Shown one piece after another: positions 46,791 to 56,440 of a DNA stretch of 64,000 bases. The DNA lies in NCBI GenBank assembly GCA_934255405.1, contig CAKQNT010000002.1, positions 62,001 through 126,000 on the forward strand, in the 5' to 3' direction. Each line of letters begins with the position of its first letter. The stretch's first letter is position 1. The notes under the pieces are model-generated. The model searched no databases, was not told where the DNA came from, and saw only the letters and a list, made by a program, of their open reading frames with translations. Position numbers and translations under genes: made by a program. This DNA is from an uncultured Alphaproteobacteria bacterium. Its GTDB lineage: Bacteria > Pseudomonadota > Alphaproteobacteria > RF32 > CAG-239.

Positions 46791-47606
46791 ATGAGCGATG
46801 TTGCAATTGCGATGGCCGAGCAAATAAAAAAACGGCTGAATGGGCTTGAACCTAAAATTGCGATTATTTTGGGAAGCGGATTGGGGGGATTGGCTGATGA
46901 GATTGAAAATCCTCAATATATTGATTATTCAGAAATTGACGGATTTCCGGTTAGTACCGTAGCAGGGCACAAAGGACGCTTGATAGCCGGTTTGTTGGAA
47001 GGAAAGCAAGTTTTGTGCATGCAGGGGCGGGTGCACCTGTATGAAGGGTATCAGCCGGCGACAATCGCCAATATAATCAAAGCGTTTAAGTGGTTGGGAA
47101 TCGAGAATATGATTGTGACAAACGCCGCCGGTTCTTTGCGCAAAGAAAATAAACCCGGTGATTTGATGTTGATTTCTGATCATATTAATATGAGTGGCTT
47201 TAACCCGCTTATAGGTCCTAATGATGAGCGGTTCGGTCCGAGATTTCCGAATATGAATAATGTGTATACGGCGCAGTATCGCGAGTTGGCGATGAAAATT
47301 GCTCGTGACAATGGAATTGTTCTGCATCAGGGAGTGTATTGTATGCTTTCCGGTCCAAATTTTGAGACGCCGGCAGAAATTAAAATGTGTCAAGTTTGGG
47401 GAGCAGATGCCAATGGAATGTCGACAGTTCCGGAGACAATGACAGCGGCTTATTGTGGTATTAAGGTATTGGGAGTTTCGGCGCTGACTAATTATTGCAC
47501 CGGAATTGAAGGCGGCGCGCCCTCTCATGCGGAGACTTTGGCTACCGCGGCTAAGGCCTCAAGCAGTCTGATTCTTTTGGTTAAAAAATTTGTCGGAGAA
47601 TTATAA
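46791..47606 (+). CDS. punA: Purine nucleoside phosphorylase (trimeric class)
   Basis: A 271-residue PNP with IILGSGLGGLADEI, the phosphate-binding TVAGHKGRLIAG with QGRVHLYEGY, and TNAAGSLRKE. This fits the low-molecular-mass trimeric class that uses inosine and guanosine, rather than hexameric DeoD. It splits purine nucleosides to the free base and (deoxy)ribose-1-phosphate. It lies three bases after cdd and overlaps deoC by one base. The product joins the DeoB-DeoC route encoded nearby. Confidence 0.92.
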   Translation: MSDVAIAMAEQIKKRLNGLEPKIAIILGSGLGGLADEIENPQYIDYSEIDGFPVSTVAGHKGRLIAGLLEGKQVLCMQGRVHLYEGYQPATIANIIKAFKWLGIENMIVTNAAGSLRKENKPGDLMLISDHINMSGFNPLIGPNDERFGPRFPNMNNVYTAQYRELAMKIARDNGIVLHQGVYCMLSGPNFETPAEIKMCQVWGADANGMSTVPETMTAAYCGIKVLGVSALTNYCTGIEGGAPSHAETLATAAKASSSLILLVKKFVGEL

Positions 47607-48337
47607 TGGATAATGTGACAGCTGCCAAAATATTGATAAGTTCGCTGGATTTAACTTCGCTTAGTCATGACGATACCAAAGAGAGTATTACAGATTTGTG
47701 CAAACGCGCAGTCACCAAATATGGCAACGCCGCGGCGGTTTGTATCTATCCGGAATTTATTCCATTTGCTTTGGCGGCAGCGCCTCAAGGGGTAAATATC
47801 GCAACGGTGGTGAATTTTCCTGCCGGCGGCAATGATATTAAGAGCGTGGAAAAAGAAATAAAAAAAGCAATTAAGGCCGGAGCTGATGAAATAGACGCGG
47901 TTTTGCCATATCGGGATTTGTTGAGCGGTAATGAGGAAGTTTGCCGCAGCTTTTTGGATATGTGCCGTGAAACGACAGTCGGTAAGCTCTTGAAGATTAT
48001 TATTGAAAGCGGTGAACTGAAAAGCACGTCTTTGATTAAAAAAGCCACGCAAATGTGCATTGATGCAAAGGTGGATTTTGTTAAAACTTCTACCGGAAAA
48101 ACCAAAGTCTCGGCTACTCCGGAGGCTGCTAACGCTATTTTGGAGGTTATAAGAGCCAATGGCGGTAAAACCGGTTTTAAGGCAAGCGGAGGAATCAAAA
48201 CAACCGAAGACGCAAAAAAATATTTGGTGTTGGCTAATGCTATTTTGGATCCGGCATGGCCGACGCCTGCTCGATTCAGAATTGGCGCCAGTTCGGTATT
48301 GGACGATTTGTTAAAAACCATAGAACAAGGATTTTAG
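47606..48337 (+). CDS. deoC: Deoxyribose-phosphate aldolase
   Basis: A 243-residue TIM-barrel aldolase. VCIYPEFIPFA, INFPAGGN-like TVVNFPAGGND, the DEIDAVLPY loop with the catalytic Asp, the Schiff-base Lys in DFVKTSTGK, and GFKASGGI are all present. It cleaves deoxyribose-5-phosphate to acetaldehyde and glyceraldehyde-3-phosphate, linking nucleoside breakdown to glycolysis. The start overlaps punA by one base. deoA follows after 2 bases. Confidence 0.94.
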   Translation: MDNVTAAKILISSLDLTSLSHDDTKESITDLCKRAVTKYGNAAAVCIYPEFIPFALAAAPQGVNIATVVNFPAGGNDIKSVEKEIKKAIKAGADEIDAVLPYRDLLSGNEEVCRSFLDMCRETTVGKLLKIIIESGELKSTSLIKKATQMCIDAKVDFVKTSTGKTKVSATPEAANAILEVIRANGGKTGFKASGGIKTTEDAKKYLVLANAILDPAWPTPARFRIGASSVLDDLLKTIEQGF

Positions 48338-48339
48338 AT

Positions 48340-49650
48340 ATGTTACCACAGGAAATTATTCGGCGTAAACGTAACAAACTTCCGCTTAGCAAAGAGGAGA
48401 TAGATTTTTTTATCAAGGGTGTGACTGATGGAAGTATTGTCGATGCGCAGGCTGCGGCGCTGACTATGGCGATATTTTTAAACGGGATGAATGTTGCCGA
48501 GACTACCGCGTTGACACAGGCAATGCGGGATTCCGGCGATGTTTTAAACTGGGCAGAACTTGATGCGCCGGTGGTTGATAAACATTCTTCCGGTGGGGTC
48601 GGCGATAAGGTCAGTTTGATGTTGGCGCCGATGTTGGCGGCTTGCGGCGTATATGTGCCGATGATTTCAGGACGCGGATTGGGGCATACCGGCGGAACTT
48701 TGGATAAATTTGATTCAATTGCAGGATATCAGACGGTGCCGAGCAATGAATTGTTTAAGAAAGTGGTTAGAGAGGTTGGGTGCGCTATTATCGGACAGAC
48801 CGGCAGCTTGGCTCCGGCGGATAAAAAAATTTATGCTCTGCGCGATGTGTGCGGAACGGTTGAATCGGTTGAGCTGATTACTGCTTCGATCCTTTCTAAG
48901 AAATTGGCCGCCGGATTGGACTGTTTAGTTATGGATTTGAAGTGTGGTAACGGCGCGTTTATGGAGAATTTGGAACGCGGGCGGGAGTTGGCTCGCTCAA
49001 TTGTTAATGTGGCTAATGCCGCCGGATGCAAAACCAAGGCAGTGTTAACCGATATGAATCAGGTGCTGGGACGCGCCGCCGGTAATGCTGTTGAAGTTAA
49101 GGAAGCTGTCGATTATCTTAAAGGTGAAAATGTGGATGCTCGTTTGCATAAAATCACATTGGAGCTTTGTGCGGAATTGCTGGTGTTGAGCAAGACAGCG
49201 GTTGATTTAGATGCGGCAAAAGCCAAGTTGCAACAGGTGTTGGATAACGGGCAGGCTTTGGAGAAATTTGCGCAAATGGTTGCCGCGCTTGGCGGACCAA
49301 AGGATTTTTGTGATAATCCTGAAAAATATATGCCGCAGGCGGCTATTGTTCGTCCGGTTTTTGCACTGCAGGAGGGCTATGTTGTCAATCAGGATACCAG
49401 AGGAATTGGTTTGAGTATTATTGAGCTGAAAGGCGGGCGCATTACTCCGGAGCAAAAATTGGATTATGCCACCGGATATACTGATTTTTGCCAAATCGGC
49501 GATAAAGTTGATAAGCAGACGCCGTTGGCAGTGGTGCATGCTCAAACCGAAGAGCAGTTTGCAATTGCTCAAGACAATTTGCGCCGGTTGATTGAAGTCG
49601 GAGATAAGCAACCGAAAAAACAGCCGGAAATTATTGAGAAGATAGGTTAA
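48340..49650 (+). CDS. deoA: Thymidine phosphorylase
   Basis: A 436-residue nucleoside phosphorylase family 2 protein. LPQEIIRRKRNKLPLSKEEIDFFI opens the helical domain, DKHSSGGVGDKVSLMLAPMLAACG binds phosphate, and GRGLGHTGGTLDKFDSI is the family signature. It converts thymidine to thymine and deoxyribose-1-phosphate. The start at 48340 has AAGG 9 bases upstream; longer in-frame starts overlap deoC and are unlikely. It is the last gene of cdd-punA-deoC-deoA; deoB, which links their products, lies separately at 54417. Confidence 0.94.
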   Translation: MLPQEIIRRKRNKLPLSKEEIDFFIKGVTDGSIVDAQAAALTMAIFLNGMNVAETTALTQAMRDSGDVLNWAELDAPVVDKHSSGGVGDKVSLMLAPMLAACGVYVPMISGRGLGHTGGTLDKFDSIAGYQTVPSNELFKKVVREVGCAIIGQTGSLAPADKKIYALRDVCGTVESVELITASILSKKLAAGLDCLVMDLKCGNGAFMENLERGRELARSIVNVANAAGCKTKAVLTDMNQVLGRAAGNAVEVKEAVDYLKGENVDARLHKITLELCAELLVLSKTAVDLDAAKAKLQQVLDNGQALEKFAQMVAALGGPKDFCDNPEKYMPQAAIVRPVFALQEGYVVNQDTRGIGLSIIELKGGRITPEQKLDYATGYTDFCQIGDKVDKQTPLAVVHAQTEEQFAIAQDNLRRLIEVGDKQPKKQPEIIEKIG

Positions 49651-49657
49651 CCCAAAA

Positions 49658-49690
49658 AAGAAAACCGCTCTGAGAAAGAGCGGTTTTCTT
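49658..49690. terminator. Bidirectional terminator between deoA and tolB
   Basis: AAGAAAACCGCTC and GAGCGGTTTTCTT form a 13-bp stem with a 7-base loop. The genes on both sides converge here, and both strands carry T-rich tails. Confidence 0.85.
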
Positions 49691-49695
49691 GTGCT

Positions 49696-51012
49696 TTATG
49701 GCAATAAGGGTGACCACGCAGGATCTGAGCCGTCGGCCGGAGTTATAATTTGGCGTTCATTATACCCTGTCAGGTCGATGGAATAAAGCTTAACCGGAGC
49801 TGAGCTGCGGCGTCCGCCTTTGTCCTGACGGAAGTACATCAGAACGCGTCCGTTTGGAGACCATGTCGGACCTTCTACCAGATAGCCACTGGCCAGCAAA
49901 CGCTCGCCACTGCCATCAGGATACATTACACCAATATAAAATTGTCCGCCGGCCATTTTGGTAAAGGCAATATAGTCACCGCGAGGAGACCATACCGGAG
50001 TGGCGTAGCGTCCGGAGCCAAAACTAATGCGGTGGGCGTCACTGCCGTCGGCGTTCATAATGTAGAGCTGTTGGTTGCCTCCGCGATCAGAATTAAATAC
50101 AATCTGGCTGCCATCCGGCGAGTAGCTTGGGGAGGTGTCGATAGCTCTTCCCCAAGTAAGCTGTTTGCTGGTGCGGGTTTTGAGATCCATTTCATAGATA
50201 TTGGTTTTGCCGCCGGAGGCATAGCTTAGGAGTACTTTGGAGCTATCAGGCGAAAAACGTGGGGCAAAAGTCATGCCGGGGAAGTTGCCTAACAACATTT
50301 GTTTGCCGGTTTCAATGTCCAAAATGTATACTCTCGGAGAATCGCCACTGTATGACATATAAGTAATTTTTTGCAGGTTGGGAGAAAAACGAGGAGTAAG
50401 AGCCAAAGAACTGCCGGAAGTCAGAAATTTGTGATTCTCTCCATCCTGATCCATAATGGCCAGACGCTTAACTCGGCGAGTGGCAGGACCGGTTTCGGAA
50501 ACATAAACAATGCGGGTGTCAAAATAGCCTTTTTCACCAGTAAGGCGTTCGTAGATGGCATCGGCCATAACGTGAGCTACACGGCGCCAGTTGTCTTTGG
50601 TGGTGGTGAAAGACTGTCCTTTCATCTGATTTTCGGCGTATACATCCCATAGTCTGAATTCTATCCGCAGATTGTTGGAATCCAGTTCTTTTACCGAGCT
50701 TTGAACCAATGCTTGGGCATTAATCGCTTTCCAGTCAATAAAAGCCGGTTCTTCATCCATGGATTTAAATTCTTGGATATAACTGCGTTCATTGATAATC
50801 TTAAACAAACCGGAACGCTCTAAATCTGCAATAACCACATCGCGAATCTGTCCGGCATAGCGTCCGACCCAGAATCCATCGTGAATCATTTCCGGAAAAG
50901 CAATCGGCATGGGATCGCGCATGGCGCCGGTGACATCTATTTGCAATTCAGCGCGAGCCGGTGCCGCCGCCAAAAGTCCGCATAAAAGTATCAAAATGTA
51001 TTTTAATTTCAT
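49696..51012 (-). CDS. tolB: Tol-Pal system protein TolB
   Basis: A 438-residue periplasmic protein with a signal peptide ([21 protein letters not shown]). The N-terminal alpha/beta domain is followed by the TolB six-bladed propeller, seen as repeats of [31 protein letters not shown] and [10 protein letters not shown]. It binds Pal and helps keep the outer membrane attached during division. The usual tolQ-tolR-tolA and pal neighbours are absent, so the locus is split in this genome. Confidence 0.95.
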   Translation of the reverse strand: MKLKYILILLCGLLAAAPARAELQIDVTGAMRDPMPIAFPEMIHDGFWVGRYAGQIRDVVIADLERSGLFKIINERSYIQEFKSMDEEPAFIDWKAINAQALVQSSVKELDSNNLRIEFRLWDVYAENQMKGQSFTTTKDNWRRVAHVMADAIYERLTGEKGYFDTRIVYVSETGPATRRVKRLAIMDQDGENHKFLTSGSSLALTPRFSPNLQKITYMSYSGDSPRVYILDIETGKQMLLGNFPGMTFAPRFSPDSSKVLLSYASGGKTNIYEMDLKTRTSKQLTWGRAIDTSPSYSPDGSQIVFNSDRGGNQQLYIMNADGSDAHRISFGSGRYATPVWSPRGDYIAFTKMAGGQFYIGVMYPDGSGERLLASGYLVEGPTWSPNGRVLMYFRQDKGGRRSSAPVKLYSIDLTGYNERQIITPADGSDPAWSPLLP

Positions 51013-51148
51013 GTTTTTTCTTCCATATTTAGAATCTAAAATTGTTTGAATGATAGCTTAAGTTGGTTAAAATTCAATTAGCGTATAGATATGAGAAAAG
51101 TATTTTTATCGCTCTTGACAGTGAAACATAATCAGTTAAACTCTCCCT

Positions 51149-51610
51149 ATGAATATTCAAGAATTTAAATCTCAAATTAAACCGCATACCGCAATAATCG
51201 GGTTTGATTATGGCGATAAGCGATTAGGCGTTGCACTGTCAGACTTATTGTGGATGGTGGCAACACCGCAAAAAACGATTTTTCGCACCAATCTTAAAGA
51301 CGATATCAAGCAAATTGTTCGTCTGGCCGAAGAACGAGAAGTCGGAGGAATTGTTTATGGGCTGCCATTGCAAATGAATGGGCAAGAAGGGGAAACCGCA
51401 GTCAAAGTCAGGCAGTTCGCCGCTGAGCTTTATAAATTTTTGCCCCTGCCATACACTTTTTGGGATGAGCGCTTATCTTCTCGCGCCATAGAAAGTTTTT
51501 TAATCAATCAAGTCGATATGTCTCGTACCAAGCGGAAACAAGTTTTAGATAGTTCGTCGGCGGGGTATATATTGCAGGGTTTTCTTGATTTTTTGAGCAA
51601 GCTCGTCTAG
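51149..51610 (+). CDS. ruvX: Holliday junction resolvase-like protein RuvX (YqgF)
   Basis: A 153-residue RNase H-fold protein. GFDYGDKRLGVALSD, GIVYGLPLQMNGQEG, and FWDERLSSRAIESFL near the C-terminus are the family motifs; the Asp and Glu residues for metal are in place. YqgF proteins act in 16S rRNA 5' processing. No ribosome-binding site precedes the ATG. A TTGACA with TAAACT 16 bases later (51115-51142) ends 6 bases before it, so the mRNA may be leaderless. The last codons and the TAG stop lie inside a repeat element that begins at 51597. Confidence 0.9.
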   Translation: MNIQEFKSQIKPHTAIIGFDYGDKRLGVALSDLLWMVATPQKTIFRTNLKDDIKQIVRLAEEREVGGIVYGLPLQMNGQEGETAVKVRQFAAELYKFLPLPYTFWDERLSSRAIESFLINQVDMSRTKRKQVLDSSSAGYILQGFLDFLSKLV

Positions 51611-51722
51611 CGGTACATCTAGAGCGATTTTACGGTGACAGAAAATGCTCACGTACTAGTCGTGTACGCTCCACTTTTCTGCACCTAGAAATCACTCTAT
51701 CTGTACCACTATCCGAGCTTGC
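51597..51722. repeat. Long intergenic hairpin element, copy 4 (overlaps ruvX 3' end)
   Basis: This is the best-preserved copy: GCAAGCTCG, TC, TAGCGGTACA, TC, TAGAG mirrored by CTCTA, TC, TGTACCACTA, TC, CGAGCTTGC. The inner part on the minus strand pairs GGTG-CAGAAAA with TTTTCTG-T-CACC, then CGTAC with GTACG around a 7-base loop. The left arm supplies the final residues and stop codon of ruvX. Compared with copy 3 one C-A mismatch is replaced by a T-A pair. Confidence 0.8.
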
Positions 51723-51739
51723 TAGAGATTGCGCAGGAC

Positions 51740-51790
51740 GGCGACATACTCATTTACCTTTTTGTAAACTCCGGTGTCGCCGCCTTTTTT
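51740..51790 (+). terminator. GTAC-module hairpin acting as terminator after ruvX
   Basis: GGCGACA (51740-51746) pairs with TGTCGCC (51775-51781), enclosing TTTAC/GTAAA; GCC and a T6 run follow. It is the same inner module as in the pyk element and ends 1 base before the convergent acetyltransferase stop. Confidence 0.65.
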
Positions 51791-52228
51791 CTATAAATCC
51801 TTAACCATTTTGGCAAAGGTTAATCCTTGTTCTTCAAAAATATCGCCTTCCTGATGAAATCCGACTTTTTCATAAAAATGAATTGCACTTAGTCTGGCAT
51901 TGATAAAGATCTTTTTGTATCCGGCTTCACGGGAGCGTTCTTCTGCGTATTGAACCATTGCGCGGCCAATGCCTTCATGCTGGTATTTGGTTTCTACGGC
52001 AACTTGCAACAGACGCACGGTATCGTTATCTATCGGAGCCAGCATCAATCCGCCGATGAGCTTGTCATCAAGGCTTTCAATACAACCGATATGAAGGTAA
52101 TTCATTTCTTTTTGGCGGTGAGAATCCAGAAATTTAAGTCCAAGCGGTTCAAGCAAAATCTTGTAACGCAACTCGACCAACTCGTCATAACGAGTTGAAC
52201 CGAAATCAATGTCTATCATCTTTTTCAT
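51791..52228 (-). CDS. GNAT family N-acetyltransferase
   Basis: A 145-residue acetyltransferase. The acetyl-CoA loop is seen in LLQVAVETKYQHEGIGRAMV (a Q-x-x-G-x-G/A variant) and the fold ends with ARLSAIHFYEKVGFHQEGDIF. The N-terminus (DELVELRYKILLEPLGL) resembles the ElaA/YjcF-like subgroup. The substrate is unknown. The start at 52228 is chosen because the family starts near here; a further 41 in-frame codons upstream do not look like protein. It is a single gene converging on ruvX. Confidence 0.8.
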   Translation of the reverse strand: MKKMIDIDFGSTRYDELVELRYKILLEPLGLKFLDSHRQKEMNYLHIGCIESLDDKLIGGLMLAPIDNDTVRLLQVAVETKYQHEGIGRAMVQYAEERSREAGYKKIFINARLSAIHFYEKVGFHQEGDIFEEQGLTFAKMVKDL

Positions 52229-52379
52229 TGGACCTGCTCCCTTAAAATAATACCTATGTTCTATATTCAGATTATGCCTCAAATTGTTTGGCCAGTCAAT
52301 CAATAGATAAATATTAGTTGCGTAATTAAATTTTTCGGGTATTTTCAACATAAATATTAATTCTGGTTAAGATAATAAG

Positions 52380-54185
52380 ATGAGTGAACATAATTTAGAT
52401 TTAATCCGAAATTTTGCAATTATTGCCCATATTGATCATGGCAAGTCTACTTTGGCAGATCGGCTGATTGAAGCTTGCGGCGGACTCGAAAAACGCGAGA
52501 TGATAGAGCAGGTTTTGGACAATATGGATATTGAGAAAGAACGCGGCATTACTATTAAAGCGCAAACCGTGCGCCTTAATTATAAGGCTAAAGATGGCAA
52601 AACCTATCAACTTAACCTGATGGATACTCCGGGGCACGTCGATTTTTCTTATGAGGTTTCTCGTTCTCTGGCTTCTTGTGAGGGCTCGGTGTTGGTGGTT
52701 GATGCAACACAGGGAGTTGAGGCGCAAACACTGGCGAATGTCTATTTGGCAATCGATAATAATCATGAAATTGTGCCGGTGCTGAATAAAATTGATTTGC
52801 CTTCGGCAGAGCCGGAGCGCGTTAAGGCGCAGATTGAAGATGTGATAGGAATCGATGCCTCTGACGCGGTGGAAACTTCGGGCAAAACCGGTTTGGGAGT
52901 GCCGGAGTTGTTGGAGGCGATTGTTAATCGGTTGCCGGCACCGCAAGGCGATGAAAATGCTCCGCTTAAGGCATTGTTGATTGACAGCTGGTATGATAGC
53001 TATTTGGGCGTGATTATTTTGGTGCGAATCCATGATGGTGTTTTGCGCAAAAAACAACAAATTCGTATGATGTCCAACAACGCAGTGTATCAGGTGGAAA
53101 AGGTCGGTGTGTTTTTGCCCAAAATGACTGATGTAGATGCACTGTATTCGGGGGAAGTCGGCTTTATAACCGCCAGTATTAAAAGTGTGGGAGATTGCCA
53201 TATCGGAGATACCATCACTGATAATAAAAAGCCTTGCGCCGAACCGCTAAAAGGCTTTAAGCCGTCGGTTCCAGTGGTGTTTTGCTCTATTTTTCCGGTG
53301 GATTCCAGTCAGTATGATTTGCTTAAAGACGCTTTGGCTAAGCTTAAGCTGAATGATGCCAGCATAGATTATCAAAATGAAAATTCTGCGGCATTGGGAT
53401 TGGGTTTTAGATGCGGATTTCTCGGATTGCTCCACATGGAGATTATTCAAGAGCGGTTGGGGCGTGAATTCGATTTGGATTTGATTACTACCGCGCCATC
53501 AGTTGCTTATAAAATCCATCTGACCAACGGCGATAATATAACTTTGCATAATCCTGCCGATATGCCGGATCCGAGTGTTATCCGCGCTATAGAAGAGCCA
53601 ATGGTGCGAGCAACAATTTTGGTGCCAGACACATATTTGGGGGCAGTGCTTAAGCTTTGTACCGAACGGCGCGGCGAGCAGGTCGAGCTCACTTATGTCG
53701 GTTCTCGGGCAATGTTGGTATATAAGATTCCGCTTAATGAAATTGTTTTTGATTTTTATGATCGGTTGAAATCTATTACTAGCGGATATGCCAGCTTTGA
53801 TTATGAACTTATCGGTTATCAAGAAGCCGATTTGGTAAAAGTGCAAATTTTAATTAATGAAGAGCCTGTTGACGCACTGGCATTCTTGTGTCACCGTAGT
53901 GAGGCCGAATCGCGCGGGCGTCAAATTTGCGAGCGCCTGAAAGAACTTATTCCCAGACACTTGTTCAAAATTCCAATTCAAGCGGCAATCGGAGGGCGTG
54001 TTGTGGCACGAGAGACAATCTCTGCCATGCGTAAAGATGTAACCGCTAAATGCTATGGCGGTGATATAACTCGCAAGCGCAAACTCTTGGATAAACAGAA
54101 AAAAGGCAAACTCCGTATGCGCCAGTTCGGCAAAGTAGAGGTACCGCAGTCGGCGTTTATAGAGGCGTTGCGGATTGGAGATTAG
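52380..54185 (+). CDS. lepA: Elongation factor 4 (LepA)
   Basis: A 601-residue GTPase. [35 protein letters not shown] and [12 protein letters not shown] give the G domain. The C-terminal LepA-specific domain is present ([22 protein letters not shown] split over two helices, then [10 protein letters not shown]). It acts on stalled or mistranslocated ribosomes. It is a single gene with only a weak ribosome-binding site, and it is followed after 5 bases by an intergenic hairpin element. Confidence 0.97.
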   Translation: MSEHNLDLIRNFAIIAHIDHGKSTLADRLIEACGGLEKREMIEQVLDNMDIEKERGITIKAQTVRLNYKAKDGKTYQLNLMDTPGHVDFSYEVSRSLASCEGSVLVVDATQGVEAQTLANVYLAIDNNHEIVPVLNKIDLPSAEPERVKAQIEDVIGIDASDAVETSGKTGLGVPELLEAIVNRLPAPQGDENAPLKALLIDSWYDSYLGVIILVRIHDGVLRKKQQIRMMSNNAVYQVEKVGVFLPKMTDVDALYSGEVGFITASIKSVGDCHIGDTITDNKKPCAEPLKGFKPSVPVVFCSIFPVDSSQYDLLKDALAKLKLNDASIDYQNENSAALGLGFRCGFLGLLHMEIIQERLGREFDLDLITTAPSVAYKIHLTNGDNITLHNPADMPDPSVIRAIEEPMVRATILVPDTYLGAVLKLCTERRGEQVELTYVGSRAMLVYKIPLNEIVFDFYDRLKSITSGYASFDYELIGYQEADLVKVQILINEEPVDALAFLCHRSEAESRGRQICERLKELIPRHLFKIPIQAAIGGRVVARETISAMRKDVTAKCYGGDITRKRKLLDKQKKGKLRMRQFGKVEVPQSAFIEALRIGD

Positions 54186-54190
54186 TTAGT

Positions 54191-54316
54191 CGAGGTTGTC
54201 TAGAGGTTTTCTAGAGCAATTTGCGCAGGACGGAAGTGTCCTCGCGTACTATTTTGTACGCTCCGGTACTTCCGCCTTTCAAATCACTCTATCTGCACCA
54301 CTATTCGAGCGTGCTT
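54191..54316. repeat. Long intergenic hairpin element, copy 5 (after lepA)
   Basis: The left part CGAGGTTG, TC, TAGAGGTTT, TC, TAGAG faces CTCTA, TC, TGCACCACTA, TT, CGAGCGTGC, so outer arms are partly degraded. The inner module is CGGAAGT/ACTTCCG enclosing GCGTAC/GTACGC around a 6-base loop. The module differs in stem sequence from copies 1-4 but keeps the CTC...CTCCGG internal loop. Confidence 0.7.
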
Positions 54317-54353
54317 GAGATTGTGCGGGGTGGTGTGATTTATTTTGATATTG

Positions 54354-54384
54354 CTTGACCATAGATTTGCGCTTGTTATTATAA
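54354..54384 (+). promoter_or_regulatory. Promoter of deoB
   Basis: TTGACC, an 18-19-base spacer, and TATAAT, ending about 33 bases before the deoB start; a good sigma-70-type match. Confidence 0.5.
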
Positions 54385-54416
54385 TCGTATGGTTATTTTA
54401 CAAAAGGAGATTGGTT

Positions 54417-55616
54417 ATGGCTCGGGCAATAATTTTGATGATGGATTCATTTGGTATTGGCGGCGCTCCCGATGCTTGTATGTTCGGCGATGAGGGGGCT
54501 GATACTTTTGGACATATTGCTAAGCAAAATCTGGGGCTGAATTTGCCTAATTTAATCTCGCTCGGGTTGGGTAAAGCGGCTTGCGAGGCCGTTGGACATG
54601 AGGCTGAATATGGTATTCAGGATATTGCTAAATTAAACCTTCCTTCTAAATATGGTCATGCCAAAGAAATGGGCAAAGCCAAAGACACAACCTCCGGACA
54701 CTGGGAGATGGCGGGAGTTCCGGTATTGCAGGAATGGGGATACTTTCCTAAGGAGTATCCGTCTTTTCCGCCAGAATTAATTGAAGAGATTTGCAAAAAA
54801 TCAGGTATTACGGGGATTTTGGGCAACAAAGCAGCTTCAGGAACAGTGATTATTCAAGAGCTGGGTGAAGAGCATATCAAGACCGGTAAGCCGATTTTTT
54901 ATACCTCTGCGGACAGTTGTTTGCAGATTGCCGCTCATGAAAAATATTTCGGACTGCAAAAATTGTATGATCTTTGTAAGGTTGCATATGAAGCGGTTAA
55001 GCCTTATCGGATTGCGCGAATTATTGCGCGTCCGTTTGAGGGAGAAAAAGCCGGTGAATTTGTACGCACCAAAAACCGTCATGATTATTCGGTAAAACCG
55101 TTTGCTCCGACGCTGCTGGATAAGCTTAAAAATGCGGGGCACGAGGTAATTGCCATCGGAAAAATCAGCGATATTTATGCCGGTTGCGGGGTTAGTAAAA
55201 AAGTTTTGGCCAGCGGTTTGGAAGAGCTTTGGGATGTGACATTGCAAGAAATTAAAAATGCTTCTGACGGCAGTTTGGTGTTTACCAATTTTGTTGATTT
55301 TGATATGCTTTACGGGCACCGACGCGATGTTAAGGGGTATGCCAGAGCGTTGGAATATTTTGACCGCCGCTTGCCGGAAATTGCAGAAGTTTTGCAAGAT
55401 GACGATATTGTGATAATTACCGCTGACCATGGCAATGATCCGACCTGGAGCGGCACCGATCATACCAGAGAGCAGGTTCCGGTTATAATGTTTGGTAAAA
55501 AGGTAAAGCCGGCAAATATCGGAGAACGGCAGACTTTTGCCGATATTGCACAGACAATTGCTGAATATTTGGCTGTTGCTCCGTTTGAATATGGCAAGTC
55601 TTTTCTTAAGGAGTAG
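54417..55616 (+). CDS. deoB: Phosphopentomutase
   Basis: A 399-residue metalloenzyme of the alkaline-phosphatase superfamily. [20 protein letters not shown] has the first metal Asp; [11 protein letters not shown] holds the phosphorylated Thr; [21 protein letters not shown] holds the other metal ligands. It converts (deoxy)ribose-1-phosphate to the 5-phosphate, bridging PunA/DeoA products to DeoC. The start at 54417 has AAGGAG 7 bases upstream; an upstream in-frame extension is not credible. pgeF follows after 3 bases. Confidence 0.95.
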   Translation: MARAIILMMDSFGIGGAPDACMFGDEGADTFGHIAKQNLGLNLPNLISLGLGKAACEAVGHEAEYGIQDIAKLNLPSKYGHAKEMGKAKDTTSGHWEMAGVPVLQEWGYFPKEYPSFPPELIEEICKKSGITGILGNKAASGTVIIQELGEEHIKTGKPIFYTSADSCLQIAAHEKYFGLQKLYDLCKVAYEAVKPYRIARIIARPFEGEKAGEFVRTKNRHDYSVKPFAPTLLDKLKNAGHEVIAIGKISDIYAGCGVSKKVLASGLEELWDVTLQEIKNASDGSLVFTNFVDFDMLYGHRRDVKGYARALEYFDRRLPEIAEVLQDDDIVIITADHGNDPTWSGTDHTREQVPVIMFGKKVKPANIGERQTFADIAQTIAEYLAVAPFEYGKSFLKE

Positions 55617-55619
55617 CAG

Positions 55620-56366
55620 ATGAGTTGGTTTGCTTCTAATTTGCCGCGAGAAAAACATTGCTTTTTTGATGCTTCAGGAGGCTTTTCTACGGGGATTTAT
55701 CAAAGCTTTAATGTTAGCATAAGCAGTCAGGATAATCCGCAAAATGTTCGCAAAAATTTGGAGAAGGCGGCGGCTTATTTTGGGCTTGAGCCGGAAAATT
55801 TGAATATGCTGAAACAAGGCGTTTCCGCTCATCCGGAATATGTGTCTGAGGCTAAACAATGGCAGGTTACGGCTGATGGAGTGGTTACCGACAAGCCTGA
55901 TGTGATTTTGTGTATTCGGACGGCGGATTGTGCGCCGGTTTTGTTGGCAGACTACGCAAACGGAGTGATTGGTGCTGCTCATGCCGGATGGCGAGGCGCT
56001 TTTGGAGGAATTATAGAAAATACTCTGAAGCTGATGTTGGACAAGGGGGCTGAGCTAAAAAATATTGCGGCGGCAGTTGGTCCATGCATAGGGCAAAAAT
56101 CGTATGAAGTAGATGAGGTTTTTTATCAAACTATCGGAAAACCGGAATATTTTGCTGCCGGCAATCGGGACGGACGTTGGCAATTTAATTTGGAACAGTA
56201 TTGCGTGGACAAGTTGCAGATTCTGGGGATTGAGAATATTTGCGCTTCCGGTATTGATACCTACGATAAAGCTAACGGCTATTTTAGTTTTAGACGCAAT
56301 ACGCATTTGGGGCTAATCAGCCAACCTAAGGATTTTCCGGTGGAATTGAGCGCTATCGTTTTATAA
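55620..56366 (+). CDS. pgeF: Purine nucleoside phosphorylase-type multicopper-like enzyme PgeF (YfiH)
   Basis: A 248-residue YfiH/LACC1-fold protein. QGVSAHPEYVSE leads the conserved region; the zinc ligands are in RTADCAPVLL (Cys), GAAHAGWRGAFGG (His) and GPCIGQKSYEVDEVF (Cys). In E. coli the family removes wrong D-amino acids from peptidoglycan precursors, and human LACC1-like members split purine nucleosides; either is possible here. It is in an operon with deoB (3 bases apart), which slightly favours nucleoside use. Confidence 0.9.
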   Translation: MSWFASNLPREKHCFFDASGGFSTGIYQSFNVSISSQDNPQNVRKNLEKAAAYFGLEPENLNMLKQGVSAHPEYVSEAKQWQVTADGVVTDKPDVILCIRTADCAPVLLADYANGVIGAAHAGWRGAFGGIIENTLKLMLDKGAELKNIAAAVGPCIGQKSYEVDEVFYQTIGKPEYFAAGNRDGRWQFNLEQYCVDKLQILGIENICASGIDTYDKANGYFSFRRNTHLGLISQPKDFPVELSAIVL

Positions 56367-56440
56367 CTCGGTATTAGTGCTTTTATTTTTGCGAATAACG
56401 ATTATAATCGCATCATTGGTGCAATAGTGTAAGTTTTTTT

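Noticed and set aside
15851..54316. CRISPR array
   Set aside because: The repeats are scattered between core genes tens of kilobases apart, without regular spacing or spacers, and no cas genes are present.
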